In this document: one piece after another, positions 46,830 to 58,919 of the stretch
Position numbering within the stretch: position 1 is the first letter of the stretch
Layout of the letters: every line of letters begins with the position of its first letter
Assembly (NCBI GenBank): GCA_951799425.1
Contig: OX637396.1
Coordinates: 40,725,901 to 40,789,900, forward strand
Length of the DNA stretch: 64,000 bases
Reading direction: 5' to 3'
Origin: Ilex aquifolium
Lineage: Eukaryota; Streptophyta; Magnoliopsida; Aquifoliales; Aquifoliaceae
Made by a program: the position numbers and the translations under genes
Notes under the pieces: model-generated
The model's database searches: none
What the model saw: the letters and a program-made list of their open reading frames with translations, nothing else
What the model was told of the DNA's origin: nothing

Positions 46830-47535
46830 AGAATTGATAATCACTTTTAATATGGAGAAGACTATATGGTAATTGAGAATCATTTCTAATTTGATAAAAT
46901 TCAATCATCTATTATATATTCATTTTGGCCTTACTAGTAGGTTTCTATGTGAATCCTACAGCTATCCTCCCTTGGGATATTGAATTTGACTAGAATCTAA
47001 AAGATTCATTAGAGCATATGAAATAAGTTGTAACGCAAATGATGTTTTGAATAAATTTCACACATATCCACATGTACACATATAGATGTAGTAGTCTGAT
47101 TGTAGGGACTCAAAAATCCAGTTGAATCTCAAAACAATTACCTGGCTTTCTGTGCGACTGCGAGTGAAAAAGATGAGAGAGGGAGAGATATTTTTAGTGC
47201 CATTTATTTTCATTTTATAAAAGAGATTCAGCCCGTGCGATTAGCCACGATCACTCGGTTCATGCAAATCTAGTAAGTACCGTCGGGACAGAATAGTTCT
47301 TTACTTGAATGATTCAAATAATACCGATAAAGACAACATATTTCAGTGTAACTGGGTAAATCCACCCGACCAGTCGAGTTTAATAACAAACTTGTATTGG
47401 CACATAATTCGTTGAGAGAAATTGGTACATATGTGCATATATTTTTTTATCGAGATATCGTGTTTGGATCATATCTTGCCTTTCGTTCTCCATTTACATA
47501 TCATCATGCTGGGCTTATCATAAGGACACAATTGA

Positions 47536-47906
47536 ATGGTCTAATACACTCCATAAAATATTGGGTCGAGGACGAACCATTATAAGAAATTGATAATTCT
47601 TTGGTAAAAATATTGACAATTAGATTTTCATAACAAACGTTCAATTCTTTGAAAATCACTTTTTCGCGAACATAGTAATAGTCAACATCAAGATGTTTTG
47701 TTCGAGAATAGAAGGTAGGATTGGAGGCAAGAGAGATGAACCTGATAATTATAACATCAAATAATAATTGTTGATAATAAAATTTGAAGATGATGAAAAA
47801 GTGATCGCAATCCTGAAATTTCAGCAGCTGTATATGCCCATTGATCATATTTTGCTTCGATACTAGAGCGAGATGTGATTAATTGCTTCATATTCCATGA
47901 TGAAAA
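47536..47906 (-). mobile_element. Ty1/copia fossil, inverted copy
   Basis: Arm 2 twin of 43345-43715; RNase H end of pol, broken. Confidence 0.8.
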
Positions 47907-48567
47907 GTTTCTTTAAGATATAGTAGGAGCTACATTGGTTTACGGTGGGCACTTGTCCCCTCTCACTTTTGGTTTACTTTTGATGAGGACCCCAAAATAT
48001 TATTCAATGTAATATATTTGCCCCCCCTCCCTCCCTCTAAATTTTAAAAATTTACCTAATGGTATTAGTCTCTTTTTTTCCCAATAAATTATTCGTTTTT
48101 TTTTTTTTTGATCTTGTAAAAAAATTAGTGGCTCATTAGCCCCCCTAAAACAAATGTTTTACTTTTGGATTGAGTAAATTAGATGTAAATATGGTGATCT
48201 ATTTATATATACTAAAAAAAATATAATATTTCTATTCTATTTAATATAATGCTGCCTATCTTTTAAAAATAATTTTTGTAGTTATAATTTGTTATTTTTC
48301 GATTTGTTTGTAGTCTATACCTAATAAAACATGATTGGATGCAAAAGCTTCATATTATAACCCAAAAGCATTTTATGCTATGTTAAATATGTAATTTCTC
48401 GATAAAATCGATAATGATTTCAACTATATTTTGTAACTATATAAAAAATAATTTTATTGCAGACTCTGTGATTGTACGCATTGGTAGAAAATTAGTGAGA
48501 AATCTAACTTATAATTAATCAATTATAAAAATGTTTAAAGATTTTAAACGACATTGTATTTTATTAT

Positions 48568-49030
48568 AGGGTTAATTACAATTTGCCCCCTTCAAGTTTA
48601 GGTCATGTTGCAATCGACTCCCTCTGGTTTCAATTTCAACATTTTGTCCCCTTCAAGTTTTAAATGAACTAAATTATATAATTAGTTGAAGAAAATTTGT
48701 AAAATGACTTTTGTACCCTTAAGACTTTATTGACACCCAACTCATTTTCTTTTTTCTTTCTCCTTCCTTTGTCCATATCGGCGACCAGCTCCAACGCCAC
48801 CGCCCCCAACACAGCCTTCACCAAGCAACTACCACCACCTCCGTCGCCCTCAACACATCCTTCACCAAGCAACCACCACTACCACCAACAACTACCAAAT
48901 CAAGCAACACCCACTAGCTACCAACCAACCAAAAGGAAAAGAGAAAATCAAGAAAGAAGAAGCCCACTGCAAATGTTATCTACTAACCTTAGCCACCATG
49001 GTTGCTGTAAAATTCCCAAGACCCATAGCA
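48568..49030 (-). mobile_element. partial TIR element, inverted copy
   Basis: One terminus (AGGGTTAATTACAATTTGCC) and about 460 bp of the element at 41384-42683. Cut at 49030 by the deletion in arm 2. A 101-codon frame here is the truncated twin of the proline-rich frame in arm 1. Confidence 0.75.
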
Positions 49031-50093
49031 AATGAATTTATTGGTGGCCGTTACATGAATTTATTTGAAACTGTCGGATAAATTTATTGAAGTCTATCTT
49101 CTTTTATATTATATATTGTACCTTTTACTTCTTATTTTGATTACGTGCGCTAGAGGTACATCCCTTCAAGTAGGTAACATGTCAATATCTCTGATCTGTC
49201 AGATAAACATTCTAGTGTTAGGTAAAAATCAAATTAAAATTAATATTAAAACTCATAAAAAAGTTAAAAAAAAGAATTAAACAATACATAAGTAATTTAC
49301 GTAATCTAACTAATAGCTTACATTAACGATGATAATGGTTAGAGAATTTTATTAAATAAAATTAAGTGTCGAAGAACAATTATGTTGTGGTTTGTTTTTA
49401 CTCCATATAAGGGCTGGCTCACTGGCTAGGTCATTGACGCCGTCGCTTTCGGCCTCCAAATTTTTGGAGGCCTTATTTTTAGGAGGTTCAATTAAATTTA
49501 ATCAAGGCTCAAAAAAATTAAATCTAATTCTATTTTTAGGGTTTGAAAAAAAATTGTTCCATTAAACCTAATTTTGTTCTTAGATCCTGAATAAAAATTT
49601 TAAAATTCATGTTGAAGTCAGGCCCTTTTTATTTTTAGGACCCTAAAAGGAATTTTAGGACCCAAATTTAATTAAGCCTAATTTTTTATCTCAAAAGTCA
49701 ATAATATAATTTTTAATATATAAATTATGGGATTTAAATAATTATAAAATATTATTCATATAATTTTAAAACATAAAAGTTGTCATTTAAATTTTCGTTG
49801 TAGGCCCCATTTAGTGTTGGGCAGCTCAGCTCCATCTGCAACCACTATCATTTATCCCATATGGGCCCCCATTGAAGAATGACCTTCACATGCATGCACA
49901 ATACCCACAAATAATTTGACAAAACTTCTTACCAAACCCACATATATATATTTGAAAATGGGTTTCAGTTGAACACAATCTATATGACTCAGTTACCACC
50001 GGTCAGAACAATAAATGTCAACCATGAAAATTTCAATAGCCCCTTAAACTAAGTAATCTTTGAGTATTACTAAGGGAGTAGTACTTAAAGTAG
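49031..50093. repeat. arm 2 upstream block, no gene seen
   Basis: Inverted copy of the BBE 3 upstream block: copia-LTR-like tail (49260-49390), the GGCCTAAA-type relic (49400-49810) and promoter-proximal sequence. It joins the TIR element remnant at 49030 through about 5 bp that match neither side (GAATT). Confidence 0.7.
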
Positions 50094-50101
50094 CATAAAT
50101 A
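50094..50101 (+). promoter_or_regulatory. orphan BBE promoter (CATAAATA)
   Basis: A complete copy of the BBE promoter and ATG (50116) with no coding sequence behind it: homology stops at 50131, a few bases into the gene. It points at the Helitron and unrelated DNA to the right. Confidence 0.6.
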
Positions 50102-50132
50102 GCCGATGTTTTCTCATGTTCTACACGCAAAT

Positions 50133-50509
50133 TCTACTTATTAATTATATTTTTATTCACTTCTATCGAGTTTTAATTCATTTTTTGGTCTTCAATTGTC
50201 AAATATTTATTGTAAGATTGTAATTTTTTCCAATCCAAAGTCAATATTCTTGATGAGAATTCTGTTAAGTGTTGCTCACACCATGGTAGACGTAAAATAT
50301 TTGAAATATAAATTTTATAAACAACTAATAAGTAATCAAATCAACGACCTGATGTCTTTCTTTTACATTTTTTCTCTTTTACTTTCTAACTTCACATTTA
50401 TTTTATGTATACATAAAACTACAAATATAGAGATAATGCGAGTAAAAAATAAAAACTAAAATTATAATTCAAAATGGTCCACGTACATCGTACGTGGGCC
50501 ACCAACTAG
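50133..50509 (+). mobile_element. short Helitron at the outer end of arm 2
   Basis: Starts TCTACTTATTAATTAT and ends CCACCAACTAG|T. A perfect 8-bp hairpin (CCACGTAC/GTACGTGG, 3-nt loop, 50479-50497) ends 12 nt before the CTAG, a textbook Helitron 3' end. The base before TC is T rather than the expected A, so the 5' limit may be off by one or two. 377 bp; an 87-codon frame inside was not recognised. Confidence 0.7.
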
Positions 50510-51183
50510 TACAAAAAATTATCTTTGACAATGTAAAATAAAAATTTTAAAATCTTTCAGGATACAAATTATAAGTCTCCCTATTTTTTCAATTGCATGT
50601 AAAATAAATTTGTTCATCAGCCGGCTATGCTCACATCCAAGTCTATGTACACTCAGGATAACACTACCTTTAATTTTTCATATATATTAGTGAATCATTA
50701 TTACAATTAGGGTCTATTTGGATTAAGTATTTTTTTTTTTTTTTTTGGAGATGACAAGATATAGGGTACCATTAGATCAAAGAGTCATCGATATTTGGAT
50801 TAAGTTGGGATTAACCGGATTAGACAACTCCATCCATTTCATATCCATCCAGTTGGAGAAGAAAGTTAAATCTAAAATTCAGGTATTGAAAAATAGTGGG
50901 GTCGCACTTGTCCCATATAACACTTTATTTGATTAGAGTATTAAGTGATGGTATAACCATTAAAATTATAAAAAATCTCCAAATTAGTCCAATCTAGGGT
51001 TTTTTAGGGACAAAAATTTCTTCTATTTCAATAGTCTTCCAATTGAATTTGGTTAACCCATAAAATAGGTGGGTTTAATGTTGGATGATTTCTTGTTTTG
51101 AACTTGCCATTCTTCCGCGCGAGTTATGCTATTCTTTTCTATATCACTTTAATTTTAGGAGACAGATATATTTATTTCAAATT
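50510..51183. other. intergenic, no gene seen
   Basis: AT-rich sequence with a poly-T run at 50731-50746. It is not shared with the BBE modules and so may be the original DNA to the right of the rearrangement. Confidence 0.5.
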
Positions 51184-51812
51184 TCAATTTGCACTCTCAA
51201 ACATTAAAAATCTCAATTTCCACTTTTAATGTTATGAATTTGTAACAATATAAACCTACAACAATGTTATTGAGACCTAATTTACTAACATAATTTGATG
51301 ACCTAATTCACTATGACATTTGGATTGACTGTAGACCACATCAAACATTGGAACTCGGTGTTGATCCAATGATTTCTATGAAGCCAAATCATTATGTCAG
51401 CAAATTAGGTCAAATTGTTAGGTCCAAATAGCATTACTCATAAACCTAACCCAGACTACTATTTAGTTTTCCTTCATAAAAGTGAAGTACGTGAGGTGCA
51501 AGTATTTCGGGCATGAGATATGTCTACTACTGCATATCTTCGTTTGTGATCAAATTGATACCATTTTATGTATCGAAAATAAGGTTTCATTAACCAAATA
51601 GAGGTTAACTCTATCATGTGTAACTTACACGAGGCGTGAATAGAATGTAAATTTATACATAAGTCCACGTCCGAAACACTTCTAATTCGCATGCTTCAAT
51701 CTACGACGAAAAAACTGAACTATAATCTAGACGAGATCCACATTGCTATCAATTCATAACATTGAGGGTGCAACTTAAAATTTTTAATGTTTGATAGTAC
51801 CAATTGAGAGTC
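51184..51812. mobile_element. ~0.63 kb TIR element
   Basis: The left 51184-51240 and reversed right 51750-51812 ends match imperfectly over about 55 bp through CAAACATTAAAAAT and AATGTTATGAATT. No genes. Boundaries and family uncertain. Confidence 0.55.
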
Positions 51813-52944
51813 GAAGTATCTTTCAAAGTAGAAAATGATATTAGCCAATTTATTTAATTCTCAACTTATAAAAGGACAACAATGGTTAAGATTGATATAA
51901 TTTTCACTTATTTTGATCCAATGAAATAAAATTCATATCAATATTTTTTTTCCGCTCAAAAGCATTATATTTTTTGCACGGCCCCCAATGTCAGACAATT
52001 CAATAAATACACTCTCTAATTGCAAATAACCCCCACTAATCCACGCTTACCACTCTTTTCTATCTCTCTTATTTTCTCTTTGTTTATTTTAATTTTAAAT
52101 TACGTAATTAAAAAATATAAATTGCTATTTAAAATAAAAATATTGTACGATCAATCCTTGATTTTTAATATTGTAAAATATCTTCAGACACAGAATTATT
52201 GTAGTTCTCAAATATGAAGGTTTGGATAAATTTTACTTTCCCTCCTTAACTATCATCTTGAATTTGCTTTATCAATCGACTATTAAATTGAAAACATGTA
52301 TAGCAACATTAAAGCCACCGACAGAAATTTTAAATTCTTTTGCTATACTTTTTCAATTCTTGAAGATTAGGTAATGTTGGGCATCGTATACTCTTGTAGA
52401 AGCGTAGGATTAAAAGCATTTTTTATTCGTTTTAATCCTAAATTTTTTGAAAGATGTTTCACGTATTTTAGAATTTGAAAATCGCCTTTTATTTGATTGT
52501 TCAAGCAGTATGGTGTTGTTATACAAGACGAATCAACATTGTATTTTTACAACACAAAAATCTTTCAACGTTATGTAGGGAGAGAGAGAAAGAGAGTATA
52601 AGAGTTTGCACGTATAGAGAATTTTTATCATCTGTTTTTTTGATCTATTGGTTGTTTTTGAATTTATATAGGCAATTAATAGATGCCTTTGGAGAGACAT
52701 ATATGTTAATGACTTAACAGACACATCTTTTGGGTGTAAATGACTCCTCCAACAATCAAGCTTTTTGGACATTCTCTAATTGGGTCGACCTACCATAGGC
52801 GCCCCGGTTTGGGTCCATGACCCAGACACAATATCTAACATCTCTCACTCGCACATGGTTTAGCCCAAGACAAATTGAGGCCTAGGCAGAAATTATTGGA
52901 TGAGGCCCTATTATATTGTGATGATAATATATGATATTATTTAT
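51813..52944. other. intergenic, no gene seen
   Basis: AT-rich, with a GA-rich patch at 52580-52600. At 52858-52915 a GGCCTAGG...TGAGGCCC sequence resembles the left side of the GGCCTAAA-type relic. A matching right side near 56190-56240 hints at an old element now filled with insertions. Confidence 0.4.
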
Positions 52945-53935
52945 ATAGTTATTTGGTAACGTTTTCGTTTTTATGTTTTTTTTTATAAAAAAAATAGAAC
53001 TAAGTTTTGTTTTTTTTGTGATAAAAATTAAAAATCTAAAACATGTTTGGTAGTCACTCATATTTAAAAAATTGTGAAAACAAAAATAAAAAACATATTT
53101 GGTATTATATCAAAAAATCACCACCCAAAACCACGACCCAACCCCACTGACCACCCAACCCCCACCACCGAAACCCACCCCCTACCCCACTGACCACCCA
53201 ATCCCACCACCGAAACCCACCCCCAATAGCCACCACCGAAACCCACAACCCACCCAGCCACCACCGAAAACCAGCCACCCAACCCACCCCCCCAACCCCG
53301 AAACCCACAACCACCCAACCCCCACCCCCATCCCCATCCCCGAAACCCACAACCACCCAACCCACCCCCCAACCCCGAAACCCACAGCCACCCAACCCCA
53401 CCCCATCCCCGAAATCCACATCCATCCAATCCACCCCCCATCCCCGAAAACCCACCACCACCCAAACCCACCACCACCAACCAACCCCACCACCACTCTC
53501 CAAAATCCATCACCACCACTAAAATAAAGAAGGTTGAGAGAGAGAGTGAGAGCGACAGAGGGAGAGGGGGGGCTGGAGATGGCATCTGGCTTCCCTTCGT
53601 CTTCCTTCGGCTTCGTCTTCAGCAGAGAGAGAGAGAGATAACAGAGATCTGAGAGATGAAAAGAGGGTTGCCATTTATATACTCCAGAAAAAAATTCATA
53701 TTTTGTTGCTAAGGAAGATCGAAGCCCAGACCTCTTTAATTGACTCGCGCGTGTTTGGTTTTTTGATGTTTTCAAAAACATCATTTTAGATGTTTCTATA
53801 TATGGACCTTGTTTTTGAAACAGAGCAATTAAAAAAAAATAAAAACATTCACCAAACATGTTTTTTTTTTTTTTTTGGCCATAAAATGAAAACAAAAACA
53901 AAAAAAAACGAAAACATCAAGTTACCAAACGGGCC
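52945..53935. mobile_element. ~1 kb TIR element with a proline-codon repeat
   Basis: Left end TTTGGTAACGTTTTCG. Right end reversed GGCCCGTTTGGTAACTTG, followed by GATGTTTTCG. Similar MITE/hAT-like termini are common in plants. The subterminal parts are poly-A/T rich. The centre is a CCCACC-type repeat followed by a GAGA-rich segment. No target duplication fixed. Confidence 0.5.
53110..53520. repeat. C-rich degenerate minisatellite (G-rich on the minus strand)
   Basis: Irregular repeats of CCACCACCGAAACCCACC and CAACCCACCCCC. The extreme composition gives long but meaningless frames on both strands (Pro-rich plus, Gly/Trp-rich minus). The minus strand has many GGG runs. Confidence 0.85.
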
Positions 53936-54533
53936 CTTAGATATTAAAATTTATTTTTTTACTAACTGAGATGAAAATTTACTATTTAAAAATATAGGTG
54001 TCATTTTAACTAATAACATTCATTTAAGGGCTATTAGTTGATAAAATAGGAAGAAAATGATTTATTAGATTTTTGTTAGTCTAATTATCGATAATAAAAA
54101 ATTTATTATTTATTAAACTAATTTAACTTAACAAAAGACTATCAAATAATAGAATAATTGGCAAATAAATAATTTTTAAAGTTGATTAGAGTGATTGGAA
54201 ATAGTATATAAAAAAATAATTACATAGTTTTGTTACACATGGTAAGTTCGAAGACAAAAATAGTAATATTATTAAAGAAATAGGTCGGTTTCACATTAGT
54301 ATGTAAAAAATAAAAATAAAAATTGGATTTTATTGAACATAAATCTAAAAGCTTTCCTATCAAACTTTTAGGAGCCCTAAAAATAAAATTGGATTCGATT
54401 AAACATAAATATGAAAATTTTATTTTAGGAGCCTGAAACCCAAAATTAGACTTTAATTAAATCTGAGTTTGAAAATTTTATTTGGAACTCTGAAAATAAA
54501 AGTGGATTTAATTGAACATGGACATAAATATTA
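53936..54533. other. AT-rich intergenic, no gene seen
   Basis: Contains CCTAAAAATAAAATTGGATT-type units also seen at 56090-56190 and in the BBE upstream blocks. These are probably pieces of one older element split by the MULE at 54534. Confidence 0.45.
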
Positions 54534-56066
54534 GGAAAATTTGGAGGCCGGTCCCCATATATGTACTTGTTTGAACTTAAATCCGTCAAGGAAAATTATT
54601 TATTATGAAGTCCGTTTTTTTGTCAACTTTACCAAACTATCCATTTCCTTTAGAAGTGGAGAAAAACTAAAAATTAAAAACTCTTAAATTTTAGGAGTTT
54701 AACTAACATTAAAAAAATTTCTCTCTCATATCTTATCTATACTATATCCATATATAGGTTTTTTTTTTTTTTGGGGGGGGGAGGGGGGGGGGGTAAGGGG
54801 AGGGGGATGGGGGATTGAACCCTTGACCTCAAGAAGACAAAGTTTTTACAAGACAAGGAGTACCATTGGACCAAAGACTCATTATAGGTTAAGATTATAT
54901 ATGTGTGTGTGTGTGTGTGCAACATTAAAAATAAAAAATAGTAACATTCAAATACAAAAAAAAAGTTAATATTTAAACACAAAATAATATCATTTAAACA
55001 CAGAAAAATAGTAACATTTAAATATAAAAAAATAGTAACACGTTCATTCAATATTAATATTTAAAAAAATAACAATAGTAATATGTTCAACAAAAATAGT
55101 AACATACTTAACAAAAATAGTAGCATGCTCAACAAAAACAGTAACATGCTCAACAAAAAAAAAATAGCAATATGAAAATTTGAACAAAATTGAAAATAAA
55201 AATAGTAGCATTCAAACTCATAACCAGAGGAAGAAGCCTCCAAGTTTTCAAAATTTTCATTATTTTTTGCATTCCTAATTTCACAATGTGATTCATTGTT
55301 ACTAAATTAAATGATATAGGTTTCAATTTTTTGGATCTTTTGTTGTGCAATACAATCGAAAAATGCTTGATTGTGTTACTTGTGGGAAAAAGTTGATGTT
55401 ACTATGAGAAAAAAAAAATTCATTTTTACATATTCGATGTCTTGACATTCACAAGTGGTGATGAATGCCCTAATTCAACTGACGATTATGTGTTACTACT
55501 CTAAATAATGTAATTTTTCGATTTGTGGACTGTATTTTATGAAAAGTAAGGGAAAATTATTGTTACTGTGAAGGAAAAAATATTTCATTGATGTTACTGT
55601 GTAAAAAAATATATCGTTAATGTTACTGTGCAACATATATCTTCCTGAGTTTTGTTAAAGTCGTTGTGTTACTGTACATAAAAATTTGATGTTATTGTGA
55701 AGAAAAATATATATGTTACATTACAATTTGTAATTGTTATTGTGAATATTTGCATTTATTATTGAATGAGATGATCTTCTTCTAGAGAGAGAGAGAGAGA
55801 ATATAAATTTCAATTTCAATTTAGAAGTAAATTAAAGGATAATAATTTCTAATTTAAGAAATTAATTTAAAGCTTATTTCAAGATCTTTAAAGTTTCTAT
55901 AATTGAACACAATAACACTGTTAATGATATTTTTGGAATTTAAAAAAATATTGGACTTAAGTACTTATTAGTAAGATAAAAAAACGGACTTATCACAAAA
56001 TAAGTTTTCTTGACGGACTCAAGTCATTAATAAGTACATTCAGGAGGACTCAGTCCCAATTTTCAC
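54534..56066 (-). mobile_element. short non-autonomous MULE
   Basis: 1533 bp, reversed relative to the 9.3 kb element. The left end is GGAAAATTTGGAGGCCGG and the right end reversed is GTGAAAATTGGGACTGAG. Perfect 9-bp duplication TAAATATTA (54525-54533, 56067-56075). The interior has many AGTAAC/GTTACT motifs (54940-55740), a G-rich tract (54772-54815) and a short CA/GT microsatellite near 54900. No genes. Confidence 0.85.
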
Positions 56067-56389
56067 TAAATATTATAACTCGGGCCTTAAAAAAATTGAG
56101 CTAAATTGAGTCTGAGCCTAAAATTTTTTAATTGGAGCCTTTAAAATAAAATTGGACTTAATTAAACATAGATCTAAAAATTTTGTTTGGGCCCTAAGTT
56201 TGGGGCCATAGACAAAGCTTTTAGCTGCTTATGCATTGGGTCGGTTCTGATTCAACCACTGAATCACCCTTAAAAACTTAGTTGATATTGCTTATCAATT
56301 CAACCAGCTTAACAACGACGACTTTGTGCGGGTTTGCTCTTCTTTTAAAGATAGAGCAAGAGGTGATTTGTTGGCAGGTGTCTTTATAA

Positions 56390-57858
56390 GTTAAAATTGA
56401 GAGTGAGTCCCCCTAGATGGACTTATAATGACTTGAGTTCTGAAAGGAAACTTATTTGAGGATAAGTCCATGTTTAAACTTATATGTAGGTACTTAAGTC
56501 TACTTATTTTTTAAATCTCAAAATTACCCCTAACGGTGTTAGTTTTGTCCAGTTTTGGAAAGTCACATAGGTTAGATCATTAAAGTATATATGGAAACCC
56601 TTGATTGAGTTATATATGTAAACCGTTTATTAAATATTATGATAATTAACGGAAGTTTTATATGGAAGTTATATATTCTGATAGTTATATATGGGAAGCT
56701 TAATGTACGAATAAATTGTTGGTATATTAAGTCAAAATCATATCACAAAATTTCCTTAACAACAGTAATGCATAATATAGGGAGGCTGAACAATACCTAG
56801 AAAGTTCAGTAATACGAATGTTAATATATAGTAACATTCATGTTACTATATGATTGAAGTTACAATTAAGTTCGTGTTACTAGTACAGTCGTGTTATTAT
56901 ATTGACACTAATGTTATTATAGTGAATTTTAACATACAATTGCAAACATTGAGATGTATATTATGTAACATACACTTTAATATTCACAGTAACATCAAAA
57001 CTTTGTGCTCAGTAACACATTTAATTTTACAAAATACAAGACAATAGTTTTTTTATAGTAACATCAACTTTCGAATGATTTTAGTAAAAATACGATTTAC
57101 AAATTAAAAATTTACAAAATAACGAGTAGTAACACACAATCGACAGTTGAATTACGACACTCAACACCAATTGTGAACATCAAGACATCGAAATTCTGAA
57201 CTCCATTTTTCGGTCCACGTACAGTAACATGAACTTTTTTCACAGTAACACAACCAAGGAATACTCGATTGTTTTGCGCAACAAAAAAATCAATAAAATT
57301 GAAATCTATAACACTTTAATTTAGTACTAATGTATGAGTTCTCTTGAATCTTGGTTACAAGGTTAATGCCTACTTTGATAGAATTAAATCTCTAATTGTT
57401 ATTACTTTTTTATCATGTTACCATTTTTTTGTGAGCATGTTACTATTTTTTTAGTGACATGTTACTGTCTTTGCTAAGTATATTACTATTATTATTTTTT
57501 AAATATTAAAATTTTAACGATGGAGTCCAAAATAAACTAGAATAGTAAATTAAAATTGTATTTTATGGAACGTAATGAGTTTGAAATTTGAATATGAACG
57601 GTTTTTGGTAAATGTCGGTTTCTTGTTTTTCGGATAAGGAAACATTGTGGCTTGGAAGATTGTAGCCAGATTTGAAGGCAATTATGAAGGAGATGTATAT
57701 GGCTGGTTATTGTGTCCATAAACGTTATTTATAACATTTCTACAGGGAATGGTTACAATAGTAAAATTGACAAAAAACGGACTTAAAACTAAATAAGTTT
57801 CATTGACGGACTTATCTCCAAATAAGTCCATATAGGGGGACCGACCTCCAAATTTCTC
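56390..57858 (+). mobile_element. short non-autonomous MULE
   Basis: 1469 bp with left end GTTAAAATTGAGAGTGAG and right end reversed GAGAAATTTGGAGGTCGG. Flanking TCTTTATAA and TTTTTATAA (56381-56389, 57859-57867) agree at 8 of 9 bases. The interior has AGTAAC/GTTACT motifs (56800-57490) and a block near 57570-57720 like 19440-19600 of the 9.3 kb element. It is therefore probably a deletion derivative of that family. Confidence 0.8.
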
Positions 57859-57867
57859 TTTTTATAA

Positions 57868-58864
57868 TGTTGTTTTAGTGACCTAGTTAAGGATGAAGTT
57901 ATTTTTGTTCTTTTACTATTTTTTTTTTTTTATCAAGTCCTCTTTTACTAGTTCAAGGCCTGACTCGGTCACTCTTTTACTAGTTAAAGAGCTGATTTGC
58001 CAAGATAAACATTCAAAGTGTTAGATAAATTATTTGAGAATCGAATTAAAATTAATATTAAGACTCAAAATAAAGTAAAAAAAAAAAAAAGAATTGAACA
58101 ATACATAAGCAATTTACGTAAGCTAACTAATAGCTTACGTTAACGATGATAAGGATGAAAGAATTTTATCAAGTAAAAATATGTGCACAAGAATAATTCT
58201 ATTGTGGTCTGTTTTGACTCCATCTAGGCTATTGAAGCCGCCGTTTTTGTTGGAGGCCCCATTTTTAGGAGGTTCAATAAAATTTAATTAAGGCTCAGAA
58301 AAATTAAATCTAATTATATTTTTAGGGTTTGAACAAAAATTATTCCATTAAACCTAATTTTATTCTTAGATCCCGAATAAAAATTTTAAAATTTATGTTC
58401 AAGTATACCCTTTTTTATTTTTAGGGTGCTAAAAGGAATTTAGGAACCAAATTTAATTAAGCGTAATTTTTTATCTCAAAAGTCAATAATATAATTTTTA
58501 ATAAATAAATTATGAGATTTAAATAATTATAAATATTATTGATATTATTTTAAAACATAAAAATCCTCATTTAAACTTTCGCTTTAGGCCCATTCGGTGT
58601 TGGGCGGGCTTGCTCCATATACAACCACCATTAATTAACGTGAAGAACCAATCTCCTTCTAAAATCTATGCTCTAGCTGATTATTTACTGAACTTTTTAC
58701 CAAACCCACATATATATATATTTGAAAATGGGTTTCAATTAGACACTTTCTATATAACTCAGTCACCACCTGTCAGACCAAGAAATGGCAACCATGAAAA
58801 TTTCAATAGCCCCTTAAACTAAGTAATCTTTGGGTAATTACTAAGGGAGCAATACTTAAAGTAG
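57868..58864. repeat. shared upstream block of BBE copy 5
   Basis: Reverse-oriented match to 28253-29400: copia-LTR-like tail (58060-58230), GGCCTAAA-type relic (58230-58610) and promoter-proximal sequence. No gene. Confidence 0.7.
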
Positions 58865-58872
58865 CATAAATA
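58865..58872 (+). promoter_or_regulatory. altered TATA box of BBE copy 5
   Basis: CATAAATA, 48 nt upstream of the chosen ATG; the same variant as copy 3. Confidence 0.5.
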
Positions 58873-58919
58873 GCCGACGTTTTCTCATGTTCTACACACA
58901 AAAACCAATAACAAGAGTC

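Larger units (their letters stand above)
46449..50131 (-). repeat. inverted duplication, arm 2
   Basis: Reverse complement of 44802 down to 36846, lacking the hAT-like insertion and 2137 bp between the partners of 40072 and 42221. It runs from a BBE relic through the copia fossil, the TIR element and the BBE upstream block to 15 nt past the ATG of a BBE 5' end. Sequence differences from arm 1 are sparse. Confidence 0.9.

Noticed and set aside
53105-53901. Long Pro-rich (plus) and Gly/Trp-rich (minus) frames
   Set aside because: By-products of the CCACC minisatellite; all frames stay open because of composition.
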